A stretch of 64,000 bases of DNA from Proteiniphilum acetatigenes DSM 18083 (GCF_000380985.1 NZ_KB905695.1:186001-250000), one strand, 5' to 3'. Positions 44,191-52,504 are shown, numbered from the stretch's first letter. Numbers and translations are program-made. The notes: generated by a model not told the origin, from the sequence alone.

Positions 44191-44296
44191 AACTATTTCG
44201 TTAAGCGAATACATAGTCAAAACTTGTTTTGACTATTTGAGCGTAGAATTGAAAATCGAGGAGCGAAGACGACTCAAATAGTCTAATATAATTGAA
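44191..44296 (+). repeat. Dispersed hairpin repeat, copy A
   Basis: AACTATTTCGTTAAGCGAAT, then the perfect 11-bp hairpin ATAGTCAAAAC-TT-GTTTTGACTAT (44213-44236), TGAGCGTAGAATTGAAAATC, GAGGAGCGAAGACGACTC and AAATAGTCTAATATAATTGAA. Outer stem ACTATTT/AAATAGT. A degenerate 3' half (GACTATGTCGAACGTAGAAAAAGTCT) precedes it near 44140-44168. Confidence 0.75.
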
Positions 44297-44317
44297 CTAT
44301 TAAAAGAAGTGATTATA

Positions 44318-45766
44318 ATGAATCTACGAAGTATAATACTATTATTACTAATGCTGTCGGGCCTTGCCGGCTTATCGACGGCGACAGCACAACAAACCGA
44401 TAGTTTGCGGATCGATTTGAACCGGGCATTGGAGATTGCCTTGAGCGAAAATCCCACGGTGAAGATAGCCGATATGGAGATCACCAAGAAGCAGTATGCG
44501 AAGAAATCGGCCTACGGTGCACTCCTGCCGCAGATGGACCTGATCGGGCAGTACCAGCGTGCCATCAAAAGGCAGACGGTATATTTTGATGAAGGTTTCA
44601 GCTTCATGGGTGGCGACATTAATCCCGGAGACTATACCGACGATGAGTTACAGATACTGCAGGTGTTGCAAAAGGTGATGGGTGGTGATACCGAAAGTTC
44701 CGGAGAAGGTATCCAGATGGGACGTTTCAATTCCTGGTCGGCGGGGTTGAATGTAAGCCTGCCGTTAGTGGTACCCTCGCTCTGGAAAAATATCCAGATG
44801 AGTGAGGTGGATATCCAACTTTCCATGGAGAAAGCACGTGCATCGCGCATCGATCTGGTGAACCAGGTAAAGAAATCATTCTTCAGCCTGCTGCTGGCAC
44901 AGGACAGCCACGACGTTTTCAGGAAAACCTACGAAACAGACTCCATTAACCTGGAGGACATCCGTAACCGCTACAATCAGGGGATAGTGGCTGAATATGA
45001 TGTGATCACCGCCGATGTACGGCTGAAAAGCCTTATCCCCAGTATACTCCAGTCGGAGAATATGATGAAAATCGCCGAACTGCAACTGAAAATGCTGATG
45101 GGGATCGACAGCGATATGCCGCTGAAAGTGGTAGGTTCACTGGATGATTATGAGAAGAGTATGTTTGATGCCATTATCCCGGCAGACACTTCGCTCATGA
45201 ACAACAGCGATATCAGGCAATTCGACCTGCAGACCGAACAAGCACAGAAAGCCTATGAACTGCAGAAACTGCAGTATGCTCCCTCACTCGTTACCTCTTT
45301 CAACTGGACTTATATGAGCCAGAACAACGATTTCAAGATCAGCACTTACCGCTGGGATCCTTATTCCATGCTGGGTGTTACGCTTCAGATACCTCTCTTC
45401 AGTGGCGGACAACGCTACCACAACTTGAAACAATCGCAGATACAGCTATGGCAGTTGGATGAACAGCGCAAGGATGTGGAACGGGGGCTCAAACTGTCGA
45501 TCAGGAACAACTACGACCTTATCCACAAAAATATCGAGCAGGTGGTGGCTACCCAGTCATCTGTGGAGCAGGCCCGCAAAGGTCATGAGATCACTCTGAA
45601 GCGATACGAGACGGGGATGGGTACCATCGTGGATGTCAATGCGGCGGCATTGGCTGTGCTGAATGCCGAATTGCAGTACAGGAACGCTATTTACGACTAT
45701 CTCTCAGCCAAAGCTGACCTGGAAAAGGTGCTCGGCTATGATATTGCACCGGTGAATATAGAATAA
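44318..45766 (+). CDS. TolC-family outer membrane factor 1 (RND system)
   Basis: A 482-residue channel. Signal peptide MNLRSIILLLLMLSGLAGLS to ATAQQ; two OEP domains with characteristic text (LNRALEIALSENPTVKIADM, YDVITADVRLKSLIPSILQS, GTIVDVNAAALAVLNAELQY, RNAIYDYLSAKADLEKVLGY). The ORF opens three codons earlier (MII), but the AAAGAAG ribosome site is better spaced for the MNLRS start. First structural gene of an efflux operon with the adaptor 126 bases and the pump a further 73 bases downstream. Highly similar to the second copy at 59442. Confidence 0.94.
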   Translation: MNLRSIILLLLMLSGLAGLSTATAQQTDSLRIDLNRALEIALSENPTVKIADMEITKKQYAKKSAYGALLPQMDLIGQYQRAIKRQTVYFDEGFSFMGGDINPGDYTDDELQILQVLQKVMGGDTESSGEGIQMGRFNSWSAGLNVSLPLVVPSLWKNIQMSEVDIQLSMEKARASRIDLVNQVKKSFFSLLLAQDSHDVFRKTYETDSINLEDIRNRYNQGIVAEYDVITADVRLKSLIPSILQSENMMKIAELQLKMLMGIDSDMPLKVVGSLDDYEKSMFDAIIPADTSLMNNSDIRQFDLQTEQAQKAYELQKLQYAPSLVTSFNWTYMSQNNDFKISTYRWDPYSMLGVTLQIPLFSGGQRYHNLKQSQIQLWQLDEQRKDVERGLKLSIRNNYDLIHKNIEQVVATQSSVEQARKGHEITLKRYETGMGTIVDVNAAALAVLNAELQYRNAIYDYLSAKADLEKVLGYDIAPVNIE

Positions 45767-45892
45767 AGATTTAAGATTCAAGATTCAAAATTTAATATTC
45801 GAATGGCAAATCAACGTAGTCAAATCTGAAATCTGAAATCTTGAATTTTGAATGTGGAACCCAATTTAAAAATAAAATATATAAATAATTAT
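45767..45892. repeat. AATCTTGAATTT-type spacer repeat
   Basis: Gap between tolC1 and the adaptor gene: AAGATTTAAGATTCAAGATT, AATCAACGTAGTCAAATCTG and AAATCTTGAATTTTGAATG. Related text lies at 8030, 37150, 46920 and 62050. Confidence 0.45.
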
Positions 45893-46915
45893 ATGAGACG
45901 ATACAGTTTATTGAGAATAACTCCTTTACTGGCAGTTGCATTGCTTGCTTCCTGTGGAGGAGCAGACCGTACCGGAAGCGCTGAAAGTGAAGCTTCACAG
46001 AAAACAAGGGTACGTGTAGAAGAGGTGCAGTTAGTGCCGGTGGATCAGATATCTACCTTTACCGCTACGGTAGAGGCCGATCAGGTGAATAATATTGCTC
46101 CCGCCATGGGAGGACGGATCCGCGAGATTAAAGTAGATGTAGGTTCGCAGGTTCGTCGTGGGCAGGCCCTGGTAACCATGGATAAGGCAAATCTTTCACA
46201 ACAACAGACACAGGTTGCCACGTTAAAGAGGGACTATGAACGCTATAAAGAGTTGTATGAAGTGGGTGGTATTTCCAAACAGCAGCTCGATCAGGCAAAG
46301 ACCCAACTCGATGTGGCGGAGTATGCCCTGAATAATCTGGATGAGAATACTACACTGACCAGTCCGGTAAACGGGGTGGTGACTGCCCGTAATTACGATC
46401 CGGGTGATGTGGCCGGACAATTGCCTATCCTCACCATTGAGAGTATCAATCCGGTGAAGGTGAAAGTCAATGTTTCAGAGTCTTATTATAGCCAGGTGGT
46501 GAAGGGAATGCCTGTGGAAGTGTTAGTAGACGCCTTGGGCGGTGAAAGGTTTCAGGGAAGTGTATCACTGATCTACCCCACGCTTGACCCGGTTTCGCAC
46601 ACTTTTACCGTAGAGATATCGGTGCCTAACGGTGATCAGCGGCTGCGTCCCGGCATGTTCGCCCGTGTGAGGATGAATTTCGGCACCAACGAGCGTCCGT
46701 TGCTTTCCGACAGGGCTGTCCTGAAGCAGGTAGGTTCTAATGATCGCTATGTATTTGTGGAAAAAGACGGGAAAGCTGTCTATACGTTGGTACAACTGGG
46801 AGTCCGGATCAATGATAAATATGAGATCGTCTCAGGGCTGAACGATGGTGACAGGGTAATCGTAGAGGGTAATACAGGCCTGATTGACGGGACTGAAGTG
46901 GAAGTTATTGATTAA
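45893..46915 (+). CDS. RND periplasmic adaptor lipoprotein 1 (HlyD/AcrA family)
   Basis: A 340-residue membrane-fusion lipoprotein. Start MRRYSLLRITPLLAVALLAS gives a lipobox with C21; earlier frame positions are unlikely. Lipoyl halves surround a helical hairpin: ATVEADQVNNIAPAMGGRIR, VGSQVRRGQALVTMDKAN, the coiled hairpin VATLKRDYERYKELYEVGGI, then TLTSPVNGVVTARNYDPGDV. The barrel and membrane-proximal domains follow (VKVNVSESYYSQVVKGM, RLRPGMFARVRMNFG). It should be bound to the inner membrane through its lipid and dock TolC1 and RND1. Confidence 0.94.
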   Translation: MRRYSLLRITPLLAVALLASCGGADRTGSAESEASQKTRVRVEEVQLVPVDQISTFTATVEADQVNNIAPAMGGRIREIKVDVGSQVRRGQALVTMDKANLSQQQTQVATLKRDYERYKELYEVGGISKQQLDQAKTQLDVAEYALNNLDENTTLTSPVNGVVTARNYDPGDVAGQLPILTIESINPVKVKVNVSESYYSQVVKGMPVEVLVDALGGERFQGSVSLIYPTLDPVSHTFTVEISVPNGDQRLRPGMFARVRMNFGTNERPLLSDRAVLKQVGSNDRYVFVEKDGKAVYTLVQLGVRINDKYEIVSGLNDGDRVIVEGNTGLIDGTEVEVID

Positions 46916-46988
46916 AATTCAAAATTTGAATTGCAAATCAGCGAAGCTAAATCTTGAATTTGAAATCTTGAATTAAAAATATATAAGT
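46916..46988. repeat. AATCTTGAATTT-type spacer repeat
   Basis: TTCAAAATTTGAATTGCAAA, TCAGCGAAGCTAAATCTTG and AAATCTTGAATTAAAAATAT, the same kind of text as before RND2 and after tolC1. Confidence 0.45.
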
Positions 46989-49900
46989 ATGAAGATATAT
47001 GAAACCGCGGTGAAAAATCCCGTGGGAACATCATTAATATTTATCGGTGTTGTGCTGATAGGCTTTTTGTTCTACAGGCAATTGCCTATAGATCTCTATC
47101 CCAATATCGACCTGAATATCGTCTCGGTCATGACCTCCTATGCGGGTGCAGGTGCTGAAGACGTGGAGACCAATGTAACCCGTCCGCTTGAAGATGTCCT
47201 GAACTCTACCGAGAAACTGAAAGAAATTACATCACAATCGAGGGACGGTATGTCAATGATCATGCTGGAGTTCGAATTCGGTACAGATATGGATGCCGTG
47301 ATGAACGATGTGCGGGATAAGGTATCTCTGATATCGGGCTTTTTGCCTGACGGTACGGAAGATCCCATGATCCTGAAGTTCAGCTCTGACATGATACCGG
47401 TAGTAGTGCTCTCTGCCACCGCACAAGAGAGCTCGGGAGCACTGTATAAGATACTCGACGAACAGGTGGCCAACCCGCTCAACCGTATTTCGGGTGTGGG
47501 TACTGTTTCCGTCAGTGGTGCCCCCCAAAGGGAGATACAGGTGAATGTGGTACCTGAAAAACTGGAGGCATACAATATTTCCCTGGAACAGATCGCACAA
47601 GTGATCGCCACTGAAAATGTGAATGTCCCTGCCGGTAATTTCGATATCGGCACGCAGACCTATATGTTACGTCTCGAGGGAGAATTCAAGAACAGCCGCG
47701 ACCTGAACAATATCATTGTGGGTAACAACCAGGGACGCGCCATCTATCTGCGGGATGTGGCATCGGTGAAAGATACACTGGAGTCCCGTATACAGGAGAA
47801 TTATACCAACGGACAGCGGAGTGCTTCCATTGTGGTACAGAAACAGTCGGGTGCCAACACCGCAGCGATTGCTGATGCGGTAAAAGCACAGTTGCCTGTG
47901 CTGGAAAAGAGTCTTCCGCCCGATATCAAGCTTGTTACGGTAATGGATACTTCCGATTATATTAAAGTATCCATCAATAGTTTGCTGGAGACGATCGTGC
48001 TGGCACTTATTATCGTCGGTATCATCGTGCTTTTCTTCCTGGGGCGGTGGCGTGCCACTATCATTATCATGGTGACCATACCCATCTCGCTGATCGGGTC
48101 GTTTATTTATCTTTACCTTACCGGGAACTCCATTAATATCATCTCGCTCTCGGCTCTTTCCATTACCATCGGGATGGTGGTGGATGATGCCATTGTGGTG
48201 TTGGAAAACATTACCACCCATATTGAACGGGGGAGCCGAGTCAGACAGGCTGCTGTGTACGGTACGGAAGAAGTATCCCTTTCCGTAATCGCCTCTACAC
48301 TGACCATTATTGCGGTATTCTTACCGATGACTATGGTCGGTGGTTTTGCCGGTGTGATGTTCAAGCAGTTGGGATGGATGGTAACCATCATTATTTCTCT
48401 GTCGCTGATCATAGCCTTGACACTTACCCCGATGATGAGTGCGAAGATGATGCGGTCGAACAAGGATGCCAAGGTGTCCGGTTTTGACAGGTGGTATAAT
48501 AAAAGGATATTACCGGTACTCAACAGAATCGATCATGCTTATGCCCGATTGGTGAATTGGGTGGCCCGCAGGAGGCGACTCACATTATTGGGTGTGCTGG
48601 TTGTTTTTATTATAAGTGTGGTTGTCAGTGCTATCACGTTGAAAACGGAATTTATGCCGGCGTCCGACAACAATGAAATTGCCATTACCGTGGAGATGCC
48701 TACCGGAACCCGTATGGAAGTCGCCCGGGAGACAGGCCACAGGATAGCACAGGGAATGCAGGAGAAATATCCGGAGATAGAGATCATCTCTTTCAGTGTG
48801 GGTGCGGCCGATGAAGATAACACCTGGGCGGCTATGCAGGAAAATGCTTCCAATATCATGACCTATACGATGCGTTTGACGGAGGCCAAGAACAGAAAAA
48901 AGACGATCTACGATATATCAGACGAAATACGTCAGGATCTTGCCAATATGCCGGAGTTGCACCGTTTCCGGGTAATGCCGGGTGGAGGCGATATGGGAAT
49001 GACCGGTGGAAGTAATGTCGCATTGGATATATATGGTTACGATTTGGCTGCGACCGACCAACTCGCTGCTGAGATGAGAACTAAACTGGAAGGAGTGAAA
49101 GGATTGCGCGATATCACGGTATCGAGAAAAGATTACCGGATGGAGTACCAGATACAGTTCGATCGTGAGAAATTAGCGTTGAACGGACTGAACATGAGTA
49201 CGGCGGCCAATGCTATCAGAAACAGGATCAACGGTCTTGTCATGTCACGTTTCCGTGAAGAAGGAGAAGAGTATGATATTCGGGTACGGTATGAAGAACA
49301 ATACCGCCAGTCTATCGAAGATATCGAAAATATATTGATATACAACACGATGGGAGCCGGTGTGCGGGTACGTGATCTGGGGACAGTAATAGAAACTTCT
49401 ACACTGCCGCAGATCGACCGTCAGGATCGCCAGCGTATTGTGACGGTGACCGGTACCATTTACGGACGTGCCCTGAGTGAGGTGGTGACCGATGTAAATA
49501 CCATTATGGCCGAAGCAGATCTGCCGGCAGGAGTACAGATGGAGATCGGTGGATCGCTGGAAGACCAGCAGGAATCATTTTCACAGTTGGGACTTCTTCT
49601 TATGATCGTTTCTCTGCTGGTATATATTGTATTGGCATCGCAGTTCGAATCGCTCACCTATCCGTTTATGATCATCCTGACCGTGCCGTTTGCTTTTACC
49701 GGTTCTATCCTCTTCCTTGCCCTTACGGGAGAACCGCTCGGCATCATGGGATTTGTGGGATTGATCATGCTTGTGGGGATGGTGGTAAAGAACGCCATCG
49801 TGTTGATCGACTACATCAACCTGAACAGGGAGAGAGGTATGTCCATTATCACGGCGGTAGTACATGGAGGCCGTTCGAGGTTGCGCCCCGTATTGATGAC

Positions 49901-50117
49901 CACCCTTACTACTATCCTGGGTATGGTTCCCCTGGCAATTGGTACAGGGCAGGGATCGGAAATGTGGAAATCACTGGGTATCTCCATTATCGGTGGGATG
50001 ACTTTCTCCACTATCATTACCCTTATATTGATCCCGGCGCTCTATTCCATGATGGCGGGTTACGGTGTGCGCAGAAGACGCAGGAAACACCGTGCAGTAT
50101 TGGTAATTGACAATTGA
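46989..50117 (+). CDS. RND-family efflux pump 1 (HAE1/AcrB type)
   Basis: A complete 1042-residue inner-membrane proton/drug antiporter. Twelve helices in the 1+5+1+5 pattern, with two large periplasmic domains. The proton relay is D399-D400 in GMVVDDAIVVLENI; the last repeat carries GFVGLIMLVGMVVKNAIVLI with the matching lysine. N-terminal MKIYETAVKNPVGTSLIFIG is nearly identical to pump 2. With TolC1 and its adaptor it should export hydrophobic compounds or bile-salt- and drug-like molecules, controlled by TetR1. The C-terminus is basic (RRRRKHRA). Confidence 0.96.
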   Translation: MKIYETAVKNPVGTSLIFIGVVLIGFLFYRQLPIDLYPNIDLNIVSVMTSYAGAGAEDVETNVTRPLEDVLNSTEKLKEITSQSRDGMSMIMLEFEFGTDMDAVMNDVRDKVSLISGFLPDGTEDPMILKFSSDMIPVVVLSATAQESSGALYKILDEQVANPLNRISGVGTVSVSGAPQREIQVNVVPEKLEAYNISLEQIAQVIATENVNVPAGNFDIGTQTYMLRLEGEFKNSRDLNNIIVGNNQGRAIYLRDVASVKDTLESRIQENYTNGQRSASIVVQKQSGANTAAIADAVKAQLPVLEKSLPPDIKLVTVMDTSDYIKVSINSLLETIVLALIIVGIIVLFFLGRWRATIIIMVTIPISLIGSFIYLYLTGNSINIISLSALSITIGMVVDDAIVVLENITTHIERGSRVRQAAVYGTEEVSLSVIASTLTIIAVFLPMTMVGGFAGVMFKQLGWMVTIIISLSLIIALTLTPMMSAKMMRSNKDAKVSGFDRWYNKRILPVLNRIDHAYARLVNWVARRRRLTLLGVLVVFIISVVVSAITLKTEFMPASDNNEIAITVEMPTGTRMEVARETGHRIAQGMQEKYPEIEIISFSVGAADEDNTWAAMQENASNIMTYTMRLTEAKNRKKTIYDISDEIRQDLANMPELHRFRVMPGGGDMGMTGGSNVALDIYGYDLAATDQLAAEMRTKLEGVKGLRDITVSRKDYRMEYQIQFDREKLALNGLNMSTAANAIRNRINGLVMSRFREEGEEYDIRVRYEEQYRQSIEDIENILIYNTMGAGVRVRDLGTVIETSTLPQIDRQDRQRIVTVTGTIYGRALSEVVTDVNTIMAEADLPAGVQMEIGGSLEDQQESFSQLGLLLMIVSLLVYIVLASQFESLTYPFMIILTVPFAFTGSILFLALTGEPLGIMGFVGLIMLVGMVVKNAIVLIDYINLNRERGMSIITAVVHGGRSRLRPVLMTTLTTILGMVPLAIGTGQGSEMWKSLGISIIGGMTFSTIITLILIPALYSMMAGYGVRRRRRKHRAVLVIDN

Positions 50118-50362
50118 AAGTGGAAAATTGAAAATTAAGAATTAAGAATGAATAGTGAAGAAGTTAAAACTAAAAGTGAATTTTCTTAGGAGCGAGGGCA
50201 GAGTCAAATTTATTTGCACTATGCCGAGTGATGACAGAAAACCTACGTAGTGAAAAGTGAATATGAGAGCCAAGAATCAAGACTATAGAAATTCTTGACT
50301 TCTTGGACTTCTCCACTTCCTACTTCTAATTTTTAACTTCTAACTTCTAAAAGATAAAAAGA
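50118..50362. other. Spacer between RND1 and the PG0541-like gene
   Basis: Contains a dispersed repeat (copy E), ATTGAAAATTAAGAATTAAG near 50130 and CTTCTAATTTTTAACTTCTAACTTCTAAAA before the gene. No gene seen. Confidence 0.4.
50177..50253 (+). repeat. Dispersed hairpin repeat, copy E
   Basis: GTGAATTTTCTTAGGAGCGA, GGGCAGAGT, hairpin CAAAT-TT-ATTTG, CACTATGCCGAGTGATGACA and GAAAACCTACGTAGTGAAA. Near-collinear with the copy between proA and proB (minus strand, 821-896). Confidence 0.65.
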
Positions 50363-50656
50363 ATGAAAGCAGTAATGATAACTTTAGACCAGGCGCATTA
50401 CGATGAGATCGTGGGCAACCTGAGCTCACTCAATATACGCGGGTTCACTTCATGGAAAGAGATCCACGGACGGGGAAGCAAGACCGGAGAGCCGCATTAC
50501 GGCTCCCACGCCTGGCCTTCGGTGAACAAGGCCATCCTCACCATTGTAGAGGATGACAGGGTGAAGCTGTTGCTGGACTATCTGAGGAAACTCGATGAAG
50601 AGTCGCCCAACCTGGGCCTACGTGCCTTTGTCTGGAATATTGAAGATATGATGTAA
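50363..50656 (+). CDS. PG0541-type PII-like transporter-associated protein
   Basis: A 97-residue ferredoxin-like protein of the PII superfamily: MKAVMITLDQAHYDEIVGNL, SSLNIRGFTSWKEIHGRGSK and TIVEDDRVKLLLDYLRKL. Small PII-like proteins of the PG0541 type are often encoded just after RND pump genes in Bacteroidetes; they may bind the pump or a small ligand, but no role is proven. It follows RND1 on the same strand and ends in a strong terminator at 50680-50712, suggesting it closes the efflux operon. Whether pump 2 has one lies outside the window. Confidence 0.85.
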   Translation: MKAVMITLDQAHYDEIVGNLSSLNIRGFTSWKEIHGRGSKTGEPHYGSHAWPSVNKAILTIVEDDRVKLLLDYLRKLDEESPNLGLRAFVWNIEDMM

Positions 50657-50679
50657 TTTGATCCGGATGATCAATTTCG

Positions 50680-50712
50680 GAAAGGCGTTGCTGAAAAGTA
50701 GCGCCTTTCTTG
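50680..50712 (+). terminator. Terminator of efflux operon 1
   Basis: GAAAGGCG (50680-50687) and CGCCTTTC (50702-50709) pair perfectly over 8 bases around a 14-base loop, followed by TT. Its last 26 bases recur exactly at 51389-51414. Confidence 0.75.
50686..50711 (+). repeat. 26-bp exact direct repeat, left copy
   Basis: CGTTGCTGAAAAGTAGCGCC-TTTCTT, identical to 51389-51414. The two copies enclose the toxin-antitoxin remnant. The left copy is part of a complete terminator hairpin. Confidence 0.85.
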
Positions 50713-50809
50713 ACTGTAAATGATTATGAACTTAGTGATGTAAGTCCACGGTTTATTCAAATAAAACTTTTATCTTTGTTTCATTATTAACAGTGAAATC
50801 CAATTTATT

Positions 50810-51151
50810 ATGCTGACCGATGACCAACTGCGCGACCGGTTACACCGGCAGATCACCAACCTTCCACCTGAAAGTCTTCGTCTCGTGGAACAGTTTCTTT
50901 CCAGGTTGGAAACAGATACCCTATCGGATATTGTGAGGGAAGATCCGGCTGAATATCTTTCCGGAGAGAAAACAGAAATGAACCCTATTACTTCTGAACA
51001 AAAATGGCATCCAAATGAACCTTTCATTGCAGGACAAGAGGAGTGGTTTCAATATTTTCGTGAAATAGAAGAAGGAGAATTTACCCCACTAGAAGAAGCT
51101 AATCAGGAATTTGAGCAATGGAAAGCCCAGCAGATCAAAAACCGGTTGTAA
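50810..51151 (+). CDS. Putative antitoxin (DUF2281-like N-terminus)
   Basis: A 113-residue acidic protein. The N-terminal helix LHRQITNLPPESLRLVEQFL-SRLE resembles the short LPPE...V..F motif found in antitoxins that partner RelE/ParE toxins. The rest is acidic and low in structure (EEGEFTPLEEANQEFEQWKA), suited to wrapping a toxin. The downstream ParE-like frame overlaps its last 34 bases in another frame, a standard antitoxin-first arrangement. It is surrounded by a 26-bp direct repeat. Identification depends on neighbour and motif; if the toxin is dead this gene is an orphan. Confidence 0.6.
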   Translation: MLTDDQLRDRLHRQITNLPPESLRLVEQFLSRLETDTLSDIVREDPAEYLSGEKTEMNPITSEQKWHPNEPFIAGQEEWFQYFREIEEGEFTPLEEANQEFEQWKAQQIKNRL

Positions 51152-51279
51152 TAAGTCGATTGTTCAAGACACATCGCAAGGAAATTTATATTTACGGTCT
51201 CGAAACATTCGGCTTCTATCAGGCCGAAGTGTACGATAAGCTTATTCAGCTTCGAGCATCCGAAAAATACGTGATGTGA
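51118..51279 (+). pseudogene. Truncated ParE/RelE-family toxin
   Basis: A 53-residue frame, MESPADQKPVVISRLFKTHR then KEIYIYGLETFGFYQAEVYD and KLIQLRASEKYVM. The IYxYGxETFGxxQAExY block is typical of the first helical hairpin of RelE/ParE toxins. Intact members run about 95-105 residues and end in a basic beta-sheet with the RNA- or gyrase-active residues; those are missing here and no continuation is found in the other frames downstream. It begins inside the antitoxin gene. Probably inactive; C-terminal loss seems linked to the boundary with the repeat-rich patch. Confidence 0.6.
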
Positions 51280-51388
51280 AAAATATATCTCCTTAAATAC
51301 TCCATCTTTTATTATTCCTTCCAATTATTTCAATACTGCTATACTGAAGTTTGGCAGGTAAAGTACCGTTTGGATAGCTCTATGTCGA

Positions 51389-51414
51389 CGTTGCTGAAAA
51401 GTAGCGCCTTTCTT
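51389..51414 (+). repeat. 26-bp exact direct repeat, right copy
   Basis: Same sequence as 50686-50711. The upstream arm that would complete the terminator (AAAGGCG) is absent; the preceding bases are TATGTCGA. It retains the T-run (TTTCTTTTT). Confidence 0.85.
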
Positions 51415-51629
51415 TTTGGATTTTCCGTCGTACATGTTACAGTCGGCAACTTTTTGGTATCGATTTTTTACAGTTGGGTAACCAAAACATTCGTTTCGGT
51501 AAGTTTGTAAAAAAAGGCGCGAAACTGTACTATAACTTTGTATTATAAAAATTAGGGATTATTCAAATTTTATCAAGCAATGAAACGAGCATAATAATCA
51601 TTCACACATAAGTAAATGATTGAAGCGAG

Positions 51630-51703
51630 TTCACTAAAGTTAGACTTTTTCTACACTCGGCAAAGTAAATAAATTTACTCTGCTCTCGTTTAACGAAAAA
51701 GTT
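51630..51703 (-). repeat. Dispersed hairpin repeat, copy F
   Basis: On the minus strand: AACTTTTTCGTTAAACGAGA, GCAG, hairpin AGTAAAT-TT-ATTTACT, TTGCCGAGTGT, AGAAAAAGTCTAAC. Outer stem ACTTTTT/AAAAAGT, a compensated change relative to copies A and C. Confidence 0.65.
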
Positions 51704-51726
51704 CCATACACCATAAAGAAAAAATA
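51675..51726 (+). repeat. 52-bp duplication, left copy
   Basis: TTACTCTGCTCTCGTTTAAC...CATACACCATAAAGAAAAAATA; matches 52311-52362 with three mismatches. The two copies flank the small-peptide and thioredoxin-like genes. The left half is part of repeat copy F. Confidence 0.8.
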
Positions 51727-51730
51727 TCGT

Positions 51731-51844
51731 ATGAAAAAGGGATTAAGGATAGCCATTGTATCTACCGTATCTGTAATAGTGTTTTCAGTGATGAGTTTTA
51801 CAGGAATAATCTTATTGAGAAGGCAGATTATAAGCAGATATTGA
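51731..51844 (+). CDS. Predicted 37-residue single-pass membrane peptide
   Basis: Reads MKKGLRIAIVSTVSVIVFSV then MSFTGIILLRRQIISRY. A basic N-terminus, one hydrophobic helix (about 7-29) and a basic C-terminus form a credible small membrane protein. It lies 11 bases upstream of the thioredoxin-like gene on the same strand. An A-rich stretch (AAAGAAAAAATATCGT) precedes the ATG; no strong Shine-Dalgarno is expected in this phylum. It is bracketed, with its neighbour, by the 52-bp duplication. Evidence is composition and context only. Confidence 0.4.
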   Translation: MKKGLRIAIVSTVSVIVFSVMSFTGIILLRRQIISRY

Positions 51845-51855
51845 AGAGGTAAATA

Positions 51856-52308
51856 ATGGATAATAGTCATTCTTTTTATTTCAGACCCTGGCATTTTATA
51901 TTGGCAATTGTAATATTCTTCGTACTGACCGGAGTTATAGCCGAAAAAAAAGTGAACCATATTCCTTTGTCGGAAGAAGGCAATTCGATTCTGACCGAAT
52001 TACATGAGGTTAATCTTGACAAAGAGAGTATAAACTTCCTGTTTTTCTATCGGAAAGATTCCGAATTATGCCGGAAGATGCGATACAATATAGAGCAATT
52101 GGATGCCGAAAGTCTTCACGGTATCAATTTTTACGCTATGGATATTGAAGAGAATTCTGAATATTATTATAAGTACAATATCTCCGGAATTCCCAACCTG
52201 TTAATACTTAACGGAGATGTTGAAACAAAACGAGTCATGGGTATTGTATCTACCGATAATTTAGAGAAAATAGTGAATAGGGTAAAAGCTATTGATCCAA
52301 ATAAATAA
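51856..52308 (+). CDS. Membrane-anchored thioredoxin-like protein without CxxC
   Basis: A 150-residue protein. One N-terminal helix (WHFILAIVIFFVLTGVIA, about 12-29) and an extracytoplasmic thioredoxin-like domain: strand NFLFFYRKDSELCRKM, DIEENSEYYYKYNISGIPNL-LIL with the cis-proline motif SGIPN. The active-site CxxC is reduced to a single Cys (SELCRKM), so it is unlikely to be a classic oxidoreductase and may instead bind or chaperone a protein. Co-directional with the 37-residue peptide upstream. Family identification is from pattern only. Confidence 0.65.
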   Translation: MDNSHSFYFRPWHFILAIVIFFVLTGVIAEKKVNHIPLSEEGNSILTELHEVNLDKESINFLFFYRKDSELCRKMRYNIEQLDAESLHGINFYAMDIEENSEYYYKYNISGIPNLLILNGDVETKRVMGIVSTDNLEKIVNRVKAIDPNK

Positions 52309-52310
52309 AA

Positions 52311-52362
52311 TTACTCTGCTCTTGTTTAACGAAAAAGTTACATACACCATAACGAAAAAATA
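52311..52362 (+). repeat. 52-bp duplication, right copy (half of repeat family)
   Basis: TTACTCTGCTCTTGTTTAAC...CATACACCATAACGAAAAAATA; three mismatches to 51675-51726. Contains, on the minus strand, the first part of a dispersed repeat (AACTTTTTCGTTAAAC, AAGAGCAGAGTAA) that stops at the central hairpin. Confidence 0.8.
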
Positions 52363-52504
52363 AAAATATAAAACGAGCAGAAGAAAAGTTCTTACAAAGG
52401 AACATGATTACTGCGGAACAACGTTCGACGACCGAACGGGTGTCAATTCCACACACCATAATGTATATATAAAATAATCGTGTGAAAATAAATGATTTAA
52501 TCAT

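Larger units (their letters stand above)
51280..51730. other. Repeat-rich region after the TA remnant
   Basis: Holds the right 26-bp repeat (51389-51414), dispersed repeat copy F (51630-51703) and the left copy of a 52-bp duplication (51675-51726). No gene before the short ORF at 51731. Confidence 0.5.

Noticed and set aside
47138-48523. Long minus-strand frames within RND1
   Set aside because: Three adjacent antisense frames without motifs; the pump gene fully accounts for the region.
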